DNA of 64,000 bases from Anaerolineae bacterium (GTDB taxonomy: Bacteria; Chloroflexota; Anaerolineae; 4572-78; J111): NCBI GenBank assembly GCA_022071955.1, contig JAJVIM010000007.1:248001-312000 (forward strand). The letters run 5' to 3'. The stretch's first letter is position 1, and every line of letters starts with the position of its first letter. Of this stretch, positions 7,949 through 17,296 are shown one piece after another. The notes below the pieces were generated by a model that ran no database searches, was not told the origin of the DNA, and was given only the letters and a program-made list of their open reading frames with translations. A program made the position numbers and the translations under genes.

Positions 7949-9637
7949 TCAGGGGATCCCATATAATTGAACCTGCCCCCCATAAAAATCGCGTTGCCGG
8001 ACTAATTTCATCTTTGATGCAAGCGTTTGCGGGATTAATCCCATTGGGTCAGTATACGAGTCATGGCTGTAAACCAGCCAGACTCTGTTATGCCCACTCA
8101 ATAATGAAATTAAATTGGGAATATCGCTGTCCGTCATCTTTGGTTCCGGGATACCGCTATCGAACAGATCTTCGGGAACCCCACATTTTTCTACCTGGAT
8201 ATGATACAGGTTCTCATATGTTCTAAAATAATAGTTGAATGGGATTACCACAAAGTTGGAATTGAAAAGGACCAAATCACCTTCTTCAGCGAAATTTGCG
8301 ACATAACCGGCAGCAGTGACCCAATCCTCTTTTTGATAGAACCGGTAATAGTCGCCGGCAGAAAACAGGTTGAGCGTGCCTAAAATCCCTACGACACCGA
8401 TCATAAGAAAACGAAATCTTAATTGAGCGACACCAGCCGCCAGTACCAGAAACAATGGAAGCGTTATCCAGATCAGAGTTCGATCCCAAAAAATAGGACG
8501 GCGGAGGCTAACGATAAGTTCACCCAGGAAGGGGACGGCGAACAGGGTAGCCAGAAACAAGAACTGCGATATTTTTTTTCGGTAATGCAGCAGCCCTAAA
8601 CATAACACCAGCGCGTATAGGATCCACATCCCCATTACCGGGCCGCGTTGAAGATATGACAGAGATGGATTTAAAAAGGATTCAAGCACGTGGACAATAT
8701 AGTCCCAAGTTGGTTTGGGAATCCAAAACTCCTGGTAGACTCTGCCGGCTTGATTGATAAAGGCAAATAGCCAAGGGCTCCATATCAACAAGATGCCAAT
8801 CTGAGCCTTCGCCCAGTTTCCAAAAGAGGGAGACTGGAAGGCGGGTTGAGACCCCGATTTCTTTATCCTTTGAAAAAGCATCAGGCCAGGCACAAAGATA
8901 TTGGTGGCTAAAAAGAAAAGGACAGCCGTATTGTGGGTGAGCATCGTCGCCGCCGAGAACACGATAAATGCAACCCAGGCCAGGTCAGTCTCAATAGTCT
9001 GAAGGGGTAACCAGCGATGGCGGAATATCCGGGCTCTCCATCCGGTTTGATTGCGGGTATCAACCTTATAGCTGAAATTTCCTGCGCTATCTGGTTTAGC
9101 CGGCCCAGATGTACGCCAGATACGCAGATATTCCCCAAATTGGCTGGCAATGGGCATGACGGCGCGCGAATCCGTAAGCAGTCTCACCAGCGCATAAATC
9201 GCTACGGCTGCATTGAATGTCAGCAGGGTGTACATGCGCGTTTCCTGCGCAAAGTAGATGTGGAAAGGCGAAAGGGCCAGAATCGCTGCTGCCGCCAATC
9301 CCATCACCGCACCAGACATACGTTTGCCGATCAGGTAGATAATTGGGATTGTGCCTGCGCCGAATAGTACAGAAAGCATACGGACATAATAAGGCGTATC
9401 TCCATTGAGTGCTACCCAATAATGGAGCAGGAGATAATAAAGGGGAGGATGTTGGTCAATCTTAACAATCCATTGCAGTATATCGGCAACACTTTGGTTG
9501 GCCATCCACACGCTGAACGTTTCATCCAACCACATCCCTTTATCATAGAGTAGAAGAACCCGCATCCAACCACCAATCAAGGTGATTACGATTACCAACC
9601 AGGGCGCCAACTCTTCAATATCGATTTCTTCGTTCAT
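7949..9637 (-). CDS. Glycosyltransferase family 39-like integral membrane protein
   Basis: A 562-residue polytopic membrane protein of the ArnT/PMT (GT39, GT-C fold) type, which moves sugars from polyprenyl-phosphate donors to lipids or proteins on the outer face of the membrane. Family signs in the first 75 residues are a membrane helix, then MWLDETFSVW with the catalytic Asp-Glu of the first outer loop, and DQHPPLYYLLLHYW. About ten more hydrophobic segments follow, with a soluble C-terminal domain from about 430. A Gly/Arg-rich insert at about 165-205 interrupts the helices. Acceptor and donor cannot be read from context; no other cell-surface polysaccharide genes are adjacent. Confidence 0.82.
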   Translation of the reverse strand: MNEEIDIEELAPWLVIVITLIGGWMRVLLLYDKGMWLDETFSVWMANQSVADILQWIVKIDQHPPLYYLLLHYWVALNGDTPYYVRMLSVLFGAGTIPIIYLIGKRMSGAVMGLAAAAILALSPFHIYFAQETRMYTLLTFNAAVAIYALVRLLTDSRAVMPIASQFGEYLRIWRTSGPAKPDSAGNFSYKVDTRNQTGWRARIFRHRWLPLQTIETDLAWVAFIVFSAATMLTHNTAVLFFLATNIFVPGLMLFQRIKKSGSQPAFQSPSFGNWAKAQIGILLIWSPWLFAFINQAGRVYQEFWIPKPTWDYIVHVLESFLNPSLSYLQRGPVMGMWILYALVLCLGLLHYRKKISQFLFLATLFAVPFLGELIVSLRRPIFWDRTLIWITLPLFLVLAAGVAQLRFRFLMIGVVGILGTLNLFSAGDYYRFYQKEDWVTAAGYVANFAEEGDLVLFNSNFVVIPFNYYFRTYENLYHIQVEKCGVPEDLFDSGIPEPKMTDSDIPNLISLLSGHNRVWLVYSHDSYTDPMGLIPQTLASKMKLVRQRDFYGGQVQLYGIP

Positions 9638-9771
9638 CGTTTTTAAGACCCTTTGCGATTCACACGTGTATCCGAAAATCTGAATAATCCAACCTTGCCT
9701 ACGAATGCCGCCTAATTTGATTGTGATCGCTGGCTCTCACGTCTTTCAGCCATTTTTCCTGAAACACAACA

Positions 9772-9799
9772 AAGCGCCACCTACGACTAGGTGGCGCTT
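9772..9799 (-). terminator. Strong hairpin terminator (leftward)
   Basis: AAGCGCCACCTA (9772-9783), loop CGAC, TAGGTGGCGCTT (9788-9799): 12 paired bases without mismatch. Read on the minus strand it is followed by TTGTTGTGTTT. It ends leftward transcription coming from the AAA gene and the small frame at 9819. Confidence 0.7.
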
Positions 9800-9818
9800 C
9801 AAAGGTAACGGTAAAATC

Positions 9819-10043
9819 TCAAATTCGTTTTGAGCTTTCGTCACCGGGTCGGATTAACACTGTTTCAACTGAGAAATAACCCCAACTACTCATATTATAG
9901 TCAAAATCTTTCTCACCACTAGTGACAAATGTCACATTATCGTGGCTGTTTAGAGCAGCCTCACCCTGTGCCGGATTATCATTGAGGGGCTTAAATGAGA
10001 ACACCATTGGCCAGTTGGTGGCGACTAAAATCTTTGAAAACAA
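9819..10043 (-). CDS. Small unrecognised reading frame (doubtful)
   Basis: A 74-residue frame with a TTG start and no clear ribosome site. It lies directly downstream of, and in the same reading frame as, the AAA/TPR gene, and ends 20 bases before a strong terminator. The sequence (for example NSHDNVTFVTSGEKDFDYN) matches no family I know. It may be a small protein, an exposed 3' UTR, or leftover coding sequence once fused to the gene above. Confidence 0.2.
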   Translation of the reverse strand: MFSKILVATNWPMVFSFKPLNDNPAQGEAALNSHDNVTFVTSGEKDFDYNMSSWGYFSVETVLIRPGDESSKRI

Positions 10044-10055
10044 TCGATAAGATTC

Positions 10056-12176
10056 TTACACCGGCACCGAGTTACCCACTTCTTGCCCGGGAGCCGGCAG
10101 CGAAAAGTGCGACTGCACCAGCAGCCATTGATCGCCGCGCTGCTCAAACACGGCCGTGAGCCGGAAGGGAAATTCAAAGGCTTGTCCGCCGGCCCGGCCC
10201 TGCCCCATGCCCTCGGCGGCGATCCAGGCCATAGGCCCGGAGGCCGAAACAGAGTGCCAGCCAATTTCGCGGGCCAGGGCCACCGCTTCGCGGGCCTGTT
10301 CCAGATTCGGAGTATACATCACCACGTTGGCCAGGCTGGATGACAGGGTTTGGCGCTCATTCAAACGGCGCAAAATGGGGATAGCCCGTTCCCAGTAAGT
10401 AATCGATACCGCCCAATCACCGCACTGGTTGGCGGTCATGCCCAGTAGATCAAGCGTGCCGGCCAGGCCCGGTCGATCATCGAGCGCTTCAAAGGTTGCC
10501 AGAGCCTCCCGGTGATAACCGAGAGCTTCAAAGGGCTGGCCGCTGTTCATCAGCCAATTGCCCAGGCGGTTGAGGCTATGGCCGATGGCCGTCTCATCTT
10601 CCATCGAGCGGGCCAGTTCAAGCGCCTGGCGGCAATAGTTGCCGGTGTACTCGTAGTCTCGGGCGGCCCAAAGCAACCCCAAATCAAGCAGCGTCTGCCA
10701 CTCCGTCTGTTGATCGCCGGCAGCGCGGGCCGCTTGCAGGGCGGCCTCATAATCGGCCCGTGCTTCATCAAATTGGCCCAGGGTATCAAAGGCTTGCCCC
10801 CGCTGGCGATACAGATCGGGTGGAGGCGATTGGGCCAGATAACGCGATGCTGCCAGGGCGCGGGCAAATTGCTCAATGGCCGCGTGGGGGGCGTACAGCC
10901 GCTGCGCTTTTTCCCCGGCGCGTTGGGCATATTCTTGGGCTTTTGGCCACTCGGCAGCCTCGAAAAAATGATAAGCCAGCGCTTCCAGGCGAATATCAAT
11001 CGCCCCGGCATAAATCTGTTCGATGGCCTGAGCCATCTGGCCGTGGCGCGTCTGCCGCTCCCGCCCCAACAATTGGCTGTACAACGCCTCACGGGTCAGG
11101 GCGTGACGGAAGGCAAACTGGTCGGCGTTCTCCTCGACCACCAACTGAGCGGTCATTAATTCCTTGATCAAACCTAATAACTCGCGGTCAGCGTGGCCGG
11201 TGAGGGCCTGCAAAACGATGAAATCAAAGCTGCGCCCGCTGACCGCAGCCAGATCGAGCAATTGCCGGGCGGGTTGGGTGAGGTGGCTCAGGCGCTGCTC
11301 AACCACACGCTGTATGCTGCCGGGAATATCGATCTGGGTCAGCGGTTTCCGCTCCCAACGCCCCTCAACCAGATAAATATCTTCACTGGCAATCAACGAT
11401 GTGAGGATTTCCTCGGTAAAGAAGGGATTGCCTTCGGTCAGGCGGTGGACCGCCGCCACAAATTCGGCCGAGGGCGGCCGGGGCTGGTCGAGGATCGCCC
11501 GGAGCATCTGGGCCATTTCAACGCGGGTTAGCGGCTTGAGGGGCAGACTCGCGGCGATTGGCTCGCGGTCCAGGCCAGTCAACAGAGGAGCCAAGCCGGT
11601 TTGACTTTCGGGGGAACGATAGGTCAACAACAGCAGCAGCGGGTAAGGCGCGCTGCGCCGAACCAGAAAGAGCAGGAACTCCAGGCTGGCCGCATCGCTC
11701 CAGTGTAAATCTTCAACAGTCAACAGCAGTGGTTGGGTCTCGGTTTGGCGTAACAGGAACGTGGTCAGGGCATCGAACAGGCGGCGTTTGTCGGCCTCAG
11801 GTTCCGGCGTCGCGGGCTGGTTGACCACGTGCGGCGCCAGTTCTGGCAGCAGCCGGGCAACATCGGGGGCTTGTGGGCCGAGCGCGGCGACGATATCTTC
11901 CGGTTTGCGATGGGCGAAATGGGTGCGCAACAGATCGACCAGCGGGGCATAGGGAATGGCGGTATCCTACTCAAAGCAGCGCCCGACCAGAATGGCAAAG
12001 TTTCGAGCCACTGCCCGATCTCGCAGTTCGGCCAGCAGCCGGCTTTTTCCGATGCCCGCTTCACCGCTGACCCGGATACAGCGTCCGCCCTCTGCCTGTA
12101 CGGCCACCAGAGCCTCTTCAAGTTGTTGTAATTCTGCACTGCGCCCAACCAATACGGGCGTGATAAATGAGGCCAT
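10056..12176 (-). pseudogene. AAA/TPR ATPase with SnoaL-like C-terminus, interrupted by an in-frame amber codon
   Basis: Reading from ATG 12176, the first 69 codons give VLVGRSAELQQLEEAL and the Walker A GEAGIGKSR (38-46). A TAG then occurs at codon 70 (11967-11969), and the same frame continues unbroken for 636 codons to 10056. The continuation has Walker B LLLTVEDLHWSD, AAA_16-type helices, TPR repeats, and a last ~60 residues (PFRLTAVFEQRGDQWLLVQSHFSLP) like a SnoaL_3/ketosteroid-isomerase tail. Text around the stop reads GRCFE-stop-DTAIPYAPL, where relatives carry a polar residue such as Gln, so a CAG-to-TAG change is the simple explanation. The TPR block jumps abruptly into the middle of the SnoaL-like domain near residue 640, suggesting an internal deletion too. 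Confidence 0.72.
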
Positions 12177-12376
12177 CCCGCTTCCTGTTTATTGCGCACT
12201 GCCTGTCGAGATATTGTCGATGATAACAGTAAAGTGGACATTATACCACAGCCCCTCATCTGGCGCAGAAGGGCGTAACCACGAGGCCATAACGCCTTCA
12301 GTTTCTGCGACAGCCACTGAACGTGAACGTTTTCTCACCGAGATTCGCCAGCAAATGGTGACAAAACTCTTCAAAC

Positions 12377-12414
12377 ACAGCATCACCCGCCGGGAGTCGG
12401 CAGGGTGATGCTGT
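12377..12414 (-). terminator. Hairpin downstream of the M1 peptidase gene
   Basis: ACAGCATCACCC (12377-12388) pairs perfectly with GGGTGATGCTGT (12403-12414). On the minus strand it lies 37 bases after the peptidase stop and is followed by the T-rich GTTTGAAGAGTTTTG. Confidence 0.55.
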
Positions 12415-12450
12415 CCGAAATAAAGCCAATCAAACGCAAATATTGTTTAA

Positions 12451-13890
12451 TCAGGGTCTAACCAGGGGCGGCAGTGACGGCACGGCGGCAGTGTAGAGCC
12501 AGGTCTGAAAGAAATCTGCCAGCGGTTGGCCGCTGATCTCCTCTGCCAGGGCCATAAAGTCGGCGGTGCTGGCGTTGCCGTATTGGTAGCGCGTTACCCA
12601 GGCCCGCAGCAGGGCAAAGAAAACGTCATCGCCAAGGCGCAGGCGCAGCGCGTGCAGGCTCCAGGCCCCGCGGATGTAGATGGGCGGGCCAAAAAGCTGG
12701 TCGGCGGGTGGTTGGGCCGGGGGCCACATTTTGGCCTGGGCCATGCGCAGGTATTGGGCGCGCACCAACGCCTCAAAAGCCGCCCGGCCCTGAGTGTGTT
12801 CCACCCACAGCCATTCGCTGTAGGTGGCAAAGCCCTCGTTGAGCCAGATGTCTTGCCAGGTGGCCGGGGTAACACTGTTGCCAAACCATTGATGGGCCAG
12901 CTCATGCAGCTGCTCGGCGGCAACGCGCTGCACCGGGAGGATGGTCAGGGTTTGGGCTTCCAGCCCAATCCGAACCCGCTCATCGCCGATGACGGCCAGC
13001 CCGTAGGTTTCAAAGGGATACGGCCCCAGCATCTCGGTGAAAAAGCGCAGCATGGCCGGCGTTTCGGCCAGGGCATCCATCACCGGCCGGGGCGCGTTGG
13101 GCGGCAGGTAGTAGCGAAGCGGCAGCCCGTTTGGCCCTTCACCGGTTACAACCTCAAAGTTGGCAATGGCCAGGGTGGCCAGATAGCTGGCCATGGGCCG
13201 GTCTTCTACCCAGCGATAGGTGCGGCTGGGGCCGTTATCAATTTTGGCCAGCAGGCTGCCGTTGGCAGCGGCCACGTAAGGTTTGGCCACGGTGATGGTA
13301 AAGGCGTAAGTTGCCTTGTCGCTGGGGTGGTTGTTAACCGGATACCAGGTCATAGCTCCGCCCGGTTGGCTGATAACAAAAACGCCGGGGCTAAGGCGCA
13401 GCCAGCCTACCGGGCCGTAGCTGCGCGGCACCGCCGGGTCGTTGGCAATGGGCGTGGGCTGGCCGTGATAGGCTACTGCTACCGTGAAGGGCTGCTGGCT
13501 GGCCAGTGGGCTGACGGGCAGCAGCGTTAACTCGCTGCCGGCGCGCCGAAAGCCGGCGGGCTGGCCGTTAACCTGTATCGAGTCGATGGTCAGGCCCAAA
13601 AAATCAAGATTAAAGGCGCGCAGGGGTTCCGTGGCCTGGGCCTGGATGGTGGTGGTGGCGCTGATGCTATTGCCGGCCATATCCACCGCCAGGCTGATGT
13701 TGTAGTGGGCCACGTTGTAGCCGCCGTTGCCCAGGTGGGGGTAAATGGGATCACCCAGCCCCGCCGCGCCCACGTCGCCCTCACTGTCAGGTTGGATAGG
13801 GGGTGGCGTCGTCGCGGGCAGGGCACAGGCAGCCAGCCACAGGCAGGCCAACAACAGAACATAGATTGAATTACCGGTTCCCTTAAGCAT
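12451..13890 (-). CDS. M1-family zinc metallopeptidase, lipoprotein
   Basis: A 479-residue extracytoplasmic peptidase of the gluzincin M1 (aminopeptidase N / leukotriene A4 hydrolase) type. A lipoprotein signal peptide with lipobox LAAC ends near Cys 22 and is followed by a Pro/Thr-rich tether. The N-terminal beta domain covers about 50-240. The catalytic domain has HELAHQWFGNSVT near residue 327, giving the two zinc His and the catalytic Glu, then NEGFATYSEWLW with the third ligand Glu. The GxMEN/GAMEN aminopeptidase box is not evident; the equivalent stretch reads IGLEAQTL, so exopeptidase specificity is uncertain. The C-terminal ERAP-like domain is absent, as in short M1 members. Confidence 0.86.
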   Translation of the reverse strand: MLKGTGNSIYVLLLACLWLAACALPATTPPPIQPDSEGDVGAAGLGDPIYPHLGNGGYNVAHYNISLAVDMAGNSISATTTIQAQATEPLRAFNLDFLGLTIDSIQVNGQPAGFRRAGSELTLLPVSPLASQQPFTVAVAYHGQPTPIANDPAVPRSYGPVGWLRLSPGVFVISQPGGAMTWYPVNNHPSDKATYAFTITVAKPYVAAANGSLLAKIDNGPSRTYRWVEDRPMASYLATLAIANFEVVTGEGPNGLPLRYYLPPNAPRPVMDALAETPAMLRFFTEMLGPYPFETYGLAVIGDERVRIGLEAQTLTILPVQRVAAEQLHELAHQWFGNSVTPATWQDIWLNEGFATYSEWLWVEHTQGRAAFEALVRAQYLRMAQAKMWPPAQPPADQLFGPPIYIRGAWSLHALRLRLGDDVFFALLRAWVTRYQYGNASTADFMALAEEISGQPLADFFQTWLYTAAVPSLPPLVRP

Positions 13891-13933
13891 AATTGTCCAA
13901 CAAGTTGAGAAAACTATAACGCTAAACTTAGAA

Positions 13934-13975
13934 CCAAAACGCCGCTCTGGCTCTCGGAGCGGCGTTTTGGTTTTT
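13934..13975. terminator. Intrinsic terminator
   Basis: CCAAAACGCCGCTC (13934-13947) pairs with GAGCGGCGTTTTGG (13957-13970) and TTTTT follows on the plus strand (13971-13975). It lies between the 3' end of the RCC1 gene and the 5' end of the peptidase gene, both leftward. Its best T run faces the plus strand, but an A-rich flank may allow leftward use as well. Confidence 0.6.
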
Positions 13976-14045
13976 GCAGGCCAGGCCCGGAACGAGATAG
14001 ACCATCCATCCGGGCCTGACCAAAGAACATTGTGCTCGCTAGCTC

Positions 14046-16817
14046 TTAGGGCTGGGTTGAGTTGTAGAGCGGGCCACCATCAACGGCGGCGCCGTTTTTG
14101 CCCTGGCTCTTGGGCACGCTAACCTGAACCGTGCCGGTGCAGGTACCGCCGTTGCCATCGCTGGCGCTAAAGCCAATGTGGTAGTAGCGGCCATTGCCTT
14201 TGCCGGCTCGCTCGGCGCGCACCTGGGCGGTATCGCTGCCAAGGCCCTGTCCGTCGGGCGAGGTGTCGCCATCACCCTGGCCGTTGGTTGGCTCATCCTG
14301 GGCAATGCTGCTAATGCTGATGCTGATTGGGTCGCCCTCAATATCGGTGACGCCGCTGACGGTGACCGGCACCCACTGGTGATTGGGCGGCCAGATGGTG
14401 GAAACGCTGGGCGTCACATCGCCGCAGACCGGGGCATCGTTGACCGAGTTAACGGTGATGGACACCTGGGCGGTGTCGCAAGCTTCGTCGCTATCGCATA
14501 CCTGGTAGCTAAAGCTGTCGCTGCCGTAAAAGTTGGCCGCCGGGCTGTAAGTGAAGCTGCCGCTGCCGTTGTCGCTCAGGCTGCCGTTGGCCGGCGAGCT
14601 GGCCACACTGACGCTGCCGGCGTCCAGGTTGCCGTCCGGATCATTGTCGTTGCTCAGCACGTTGAAGGTAACCGGCGTGTCTTCGTCGGTGGTCACGCTG
14701 TCATCATTGGCTGACGGCGGATCATTAACGGTGTTAACCAGCACGGTAACGGTGGCTTCGTCGCAGGCATTATCGCTATCGCACACGGTGTAATCAAAGC
14801 TGTCAGAGCCGTTGAAGTTAGCCGCGGGGGTGTAGGTGATGGAGCCATCGCCATTGATATCCGCGCTGCCGTTGGCCGGGGCGGTGACTGCCGTGGTGGT
14901 CAGCCCGGCGTCCTCGTTGGCCGGGCCGGCGCTGTCGTTGGCCTGCACATCAATGGTTACCGGCGTATCCTCATCGGTGATGGCCGAATCGTCTACGGCT
15001 ACGGCCGGGTCGTTAACTGAGTTAACGGTGATGTTGACGGTGGCAATGTTAGAGTCGGCCAGGCCGTCGTTAACCTTAAAGGTAAAGCTGTCGGAGCCAA
15101 AGAAGTCGGGGTTGGGGGTGTAGGTCAGGTTGGGGGCGGTGCCGTTGAGGGCGCCGTTGGCCGGCACGCTCTCAATGCTAAAGCTGAGGGCGTCGTTGTC
15201 GGCGTCGCTGCCGGTCAGGGTAATCGGCAGGTCCGTGTCCTCATCGGTGCTGAGCGACTGGTCGTTGGCCGCCGGCGCCCGGTTAACCACGGTGATGACC
15301 ACGGTATCGCTGCTGCTCTCACCGGCGCTGTCGGTGACCGAGAAGGTGAGGGTGGCCGCGCCGTCAACAGCAAAGCTGGTGGTGCGCACAACGGTATCGC
15401 CGTAGTTGGCCGTGCCGCTGTCGTCGGGGATGGTATCGCCATCCAGGTCCCACGACCAGGTGTAGGGATTATCGGCTGCGCCCTCCGGGTCGGTCCAGGC
15501 GCCGGTCACGGTGACCACGTCGTTGCGGTAAACTGTCTGGTCGGGGCCGGCGTTGGCCGTGGGCGGGGTGTTGCTGCCGGTGGGGTTGAGGGTAAAGGTA
15601 GTTTCGGCTGTATTGCCATTCGCATCAAAAGCCGTAATGGTGACAACCAGGTTTTGGACCAAACCGCTGGTCCCGTATATCCAGATCCAGGTGCCGTTGG
15701 GAAGGTCAAAGTCCAGCACGCCTATCGAGGCGTCTACATACGCCACATCGCCATCGGGGTCGCTCATTGTGCCGGTGTTGACAGCGGCCTGGTTCGCGCC
15801 CACGGTCAGGCTGGCGTTGTCGGCGGCAACGGTGGGCGGGTTGTTGCCGACCGGCGCGCATTGCACCGCCAAACTGTGAACGCCTCCAGCGGCAATCGCC
15901 GTCACATCGCTGAGGCCGGTTGGCGGCGTCGCCTGGCCAAAGTCATCATTGCCCCAGGCAACAACCGTGCCGTCCGACTTGAGCGCCAGGTTATGCGCGT
16001 TGCCCACGGCAATCGCCACCACATCGCCCAGGCCGGCCGGCGGCGTCGCCCGGCCATCGTCGTTATACCCCCAGCCAACAACGGTGCCGTCAGATTTGAG
16101 CGCCAGACTATGCACCTCGCCAGCGCTAATGGCTACTACATTGCTGAGGCCGGCCGGCGGCGTCTCCGCGCCGTAACCGAAGCTATCACCCCAGCCAACA
16201 ACGGTGCCGTCAGATTTGAGCGCCAGGCTGTGCACGTACCCGGCGGCAATCGCCACCACATTGCCCAGGCCGGCCGGCGGCGCAGCCTGACCATTGGAGT
16301 TATCGCCCCAGGCAACGACTGTGCCGTCAGATTTGAGCGCCAGGCTGTGGGCGTACCCGGCGCTAATCGCCACCACGTTGCTCAGGCCGGCCGGTGGCGT
16401 CGCCTGGCCGGCATCGTTACGCCCCCAACCGATGACAGTGCCATCCGCCTTGAGCGCCAGGTTGTGATACGCTCCGGCGCTGATTGCCACCACATCGCCC
16501 AGGCCAGCCGGCGGTGTCGCCTGACCGAAAAAGTCATAGCCCCAGCCGACGACGGTGCCGTCCGATTTGAGCGCCAGGCTGTGACCACCGCTCAGGTATT
16601 CACCCCCAGCGCTAATGGCTACCACATCGCTGAGGCCGGCCGGCGGCGTTATCTGGCCGTACCAGTCAACACCCCAGCCAACGACGCTACAGGCGGGTGG
16701 CTCTTCTGCCGGAAAGGCGTAGGCCGCCGGGGTAACGTTTAATCCCAGCACCAGCAGCAGGGCCAGCAGCCAACTGCTTCGGCGAATTAGTTTGGCTGTA
16801 ACAAACTTGTTTAGCAT
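14046..16817 (-). CDS. Secreted RCC1-propeller protein with PKD and cadherin-like domains
   Basis: A 923-residue exported protein. A Sec signal peptide (about 1-34, ending AAYA) is followed by seven RCC1-type repeats of about 39 residues (42-322) with the pattern VVGWG..N..GQATPPAGL..VVAISAG..HSLALKSDGT, enough for one seven-bladed propeller. Next come a PKD-like domain (ANAGPDQTV onward, about 420-510), three tandem cadherin-like/Big_9 domains (each with DEDTPV and GSDSF motifs, about 510-800) and a final domain containing DGQGLGSDTAQVRAERAG. No sortase, PEP-CTERM or membrane anchor is visible at the C-terminus. Likely surface or matrix adhesion; binding partner unknown. The ribosome site GAGGAG precedes the ATG. 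Confidence 0.85.
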   Translation of the reverse strand: MLNKFVTAKLIRRSSWLLALLLVLGLNVTPAAYAFPAEEPPACSVVGWGVDWYGQITPPAGLSDVVAISAGGEYLSGGHSLALKSDGTVVGWGYDFFGQATPPAGLGDVVAISAGAYHNLALKADGTVIGWGRNDAGQATPPAGLSNVVAISAGYAHSLALKSDGTVVAWGDNSNGQAAPPAGLGNVVAIAAGYVHSLALKSDGTVVGWGDSFGYGAETPPAGLSNVVAISAGEVHSLALKSDGTVVGWGYNDDGRATPPAGLGDVVAIAVGNAHNLALKSDGTVVAWGNDDFGQATPPTGLSDVTAIAAGGVHSLAVQCAPVGNNPPTVAADNASLTVGANQAAVNTGTMSDPDGDVAYVDASIGVLDFDLPNGTWIWIYGTSGLVQNLVVTITAFDANGNTAETTFTLNPTGSNTPPTANAGPDQTVYRNDVVTVTGAWTDPEGAADNPYTWSWDLDGDTIPDDSGTANYGDTVVRTTSFAVDGAATLTFSVTDSAGESSSDTVVITVVNRAPAANDQSLSTDEDTDLPITLTGSDADNDALSFSIESVPANGALNGTAPNLTYTPNPDFFGSDSFTFKVNDGLADSNIATVNITVNSVNDPAVAVDDSAITDEDTPVTIDVQANDSAGPANEDAGLTTTAVTAPANGSADINGDGSITYTPAANFNGSDSFDYTVCDSDNACDEATVTVLVNTVNDPPSANDDSVTTDEDTPVTFNVLSNDNDPDGNLDAGSVSVASSPANGSLSDNGSGSFTYSPAANFYGSDSFSYQVCDSDEACDTAQVSITVNSVNDAPVCGDVTPSVSTIWPPNHQWVPVTVSGVTDIEGDPISISISSIAQDEPTNGQGDGDTSPDGQGLGSDTAQVRAERAGKGNGRYYHIGFSASDGNGGTCTGTVQVSVPKSQGKNGAAVDGGPLYNSTQP
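15851..16685 (-). repeat. Seven tandem ~117-bp repeats encoding RCC1 blades
   Basis: The coding DNA repeats with a period near 117 bp (one unit is 120 and one about 132). Stretches such as CAGATTTGAGCGCCAG recur nearly unchanged from unit to unit. High DNA identity points to recent unit duplication or conversion. Confidence 0.8.
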
Positions 16818-17019
16818 TATTTTTCTCCTCTATTCTACTGACTGTTGATTGGTTTTCTTGTTTGCAAAATTGATTTCACAGCGCCGGGTCACCGGCTGGT
16901 CAAGCGTTGGGGGAATAGGCCTCACCTCCCTGAAAGTAAATTGGGATCATTGTTTGATTCGTGACGGTAAGTCTCCTGATAGGTTTAGCTTTTGAGTAGG
17001 CTTATGGCTTTCCCTCCTG

Positions 17020-17226
17020 TTACTCGGATGGTATAATTTGGCGATGCGTTTCGACCAATTCAATCCGCAAAGCCGTTAGCAAGGCTTCCAGATCAACAAA
17101 CCCGCGGTGCTGGCCCGTGGCCGGCATCTCCAGCATAAGCCGAACGCTCAAGGTCTGGGAAGCCGGGCTGTACTCGGCCTGGCTGCGGATGATGAAAGTG
17201 CAATTGATGGTCGGATTGGTGGTCAT
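17020..17226 (-). CDS. Small conserved-looking hypothetical protein (68 aa)
   Basis: The start at 17226 (MTTNPT) is chosen because the frame upstream of it runs into the divergent STAND gene. The protein reads like a compact one-domain beta-alpha fold: a beta hairpin with FIIRSQAEYSPASQTLSVRL, then GQHRGFVDLEALLTALRIELVE. The G..RGF.DLEAL..L pattern resembles small Chloroflexota proteins found beside STAND/BTAD genes (from memory, unverified). It is divergent from the STAND gene, with 70 bp between starts, so the two may share a promoter region. Function unknown. Confidence 0.5.
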   Translation of the reverse strand: MTTNPTINCTFIIRSQAEYSPASQTLSVRLMLEMPATGQHRGFVDLEALLTALRIELVETHRQIIPSE

Positions 17227-17296
17227 AAACGCAGTATAGCCATCCACTGCCAAAAAAACGCCAATCAAACGCCAATGTTGATCCAATATCGGTGCT

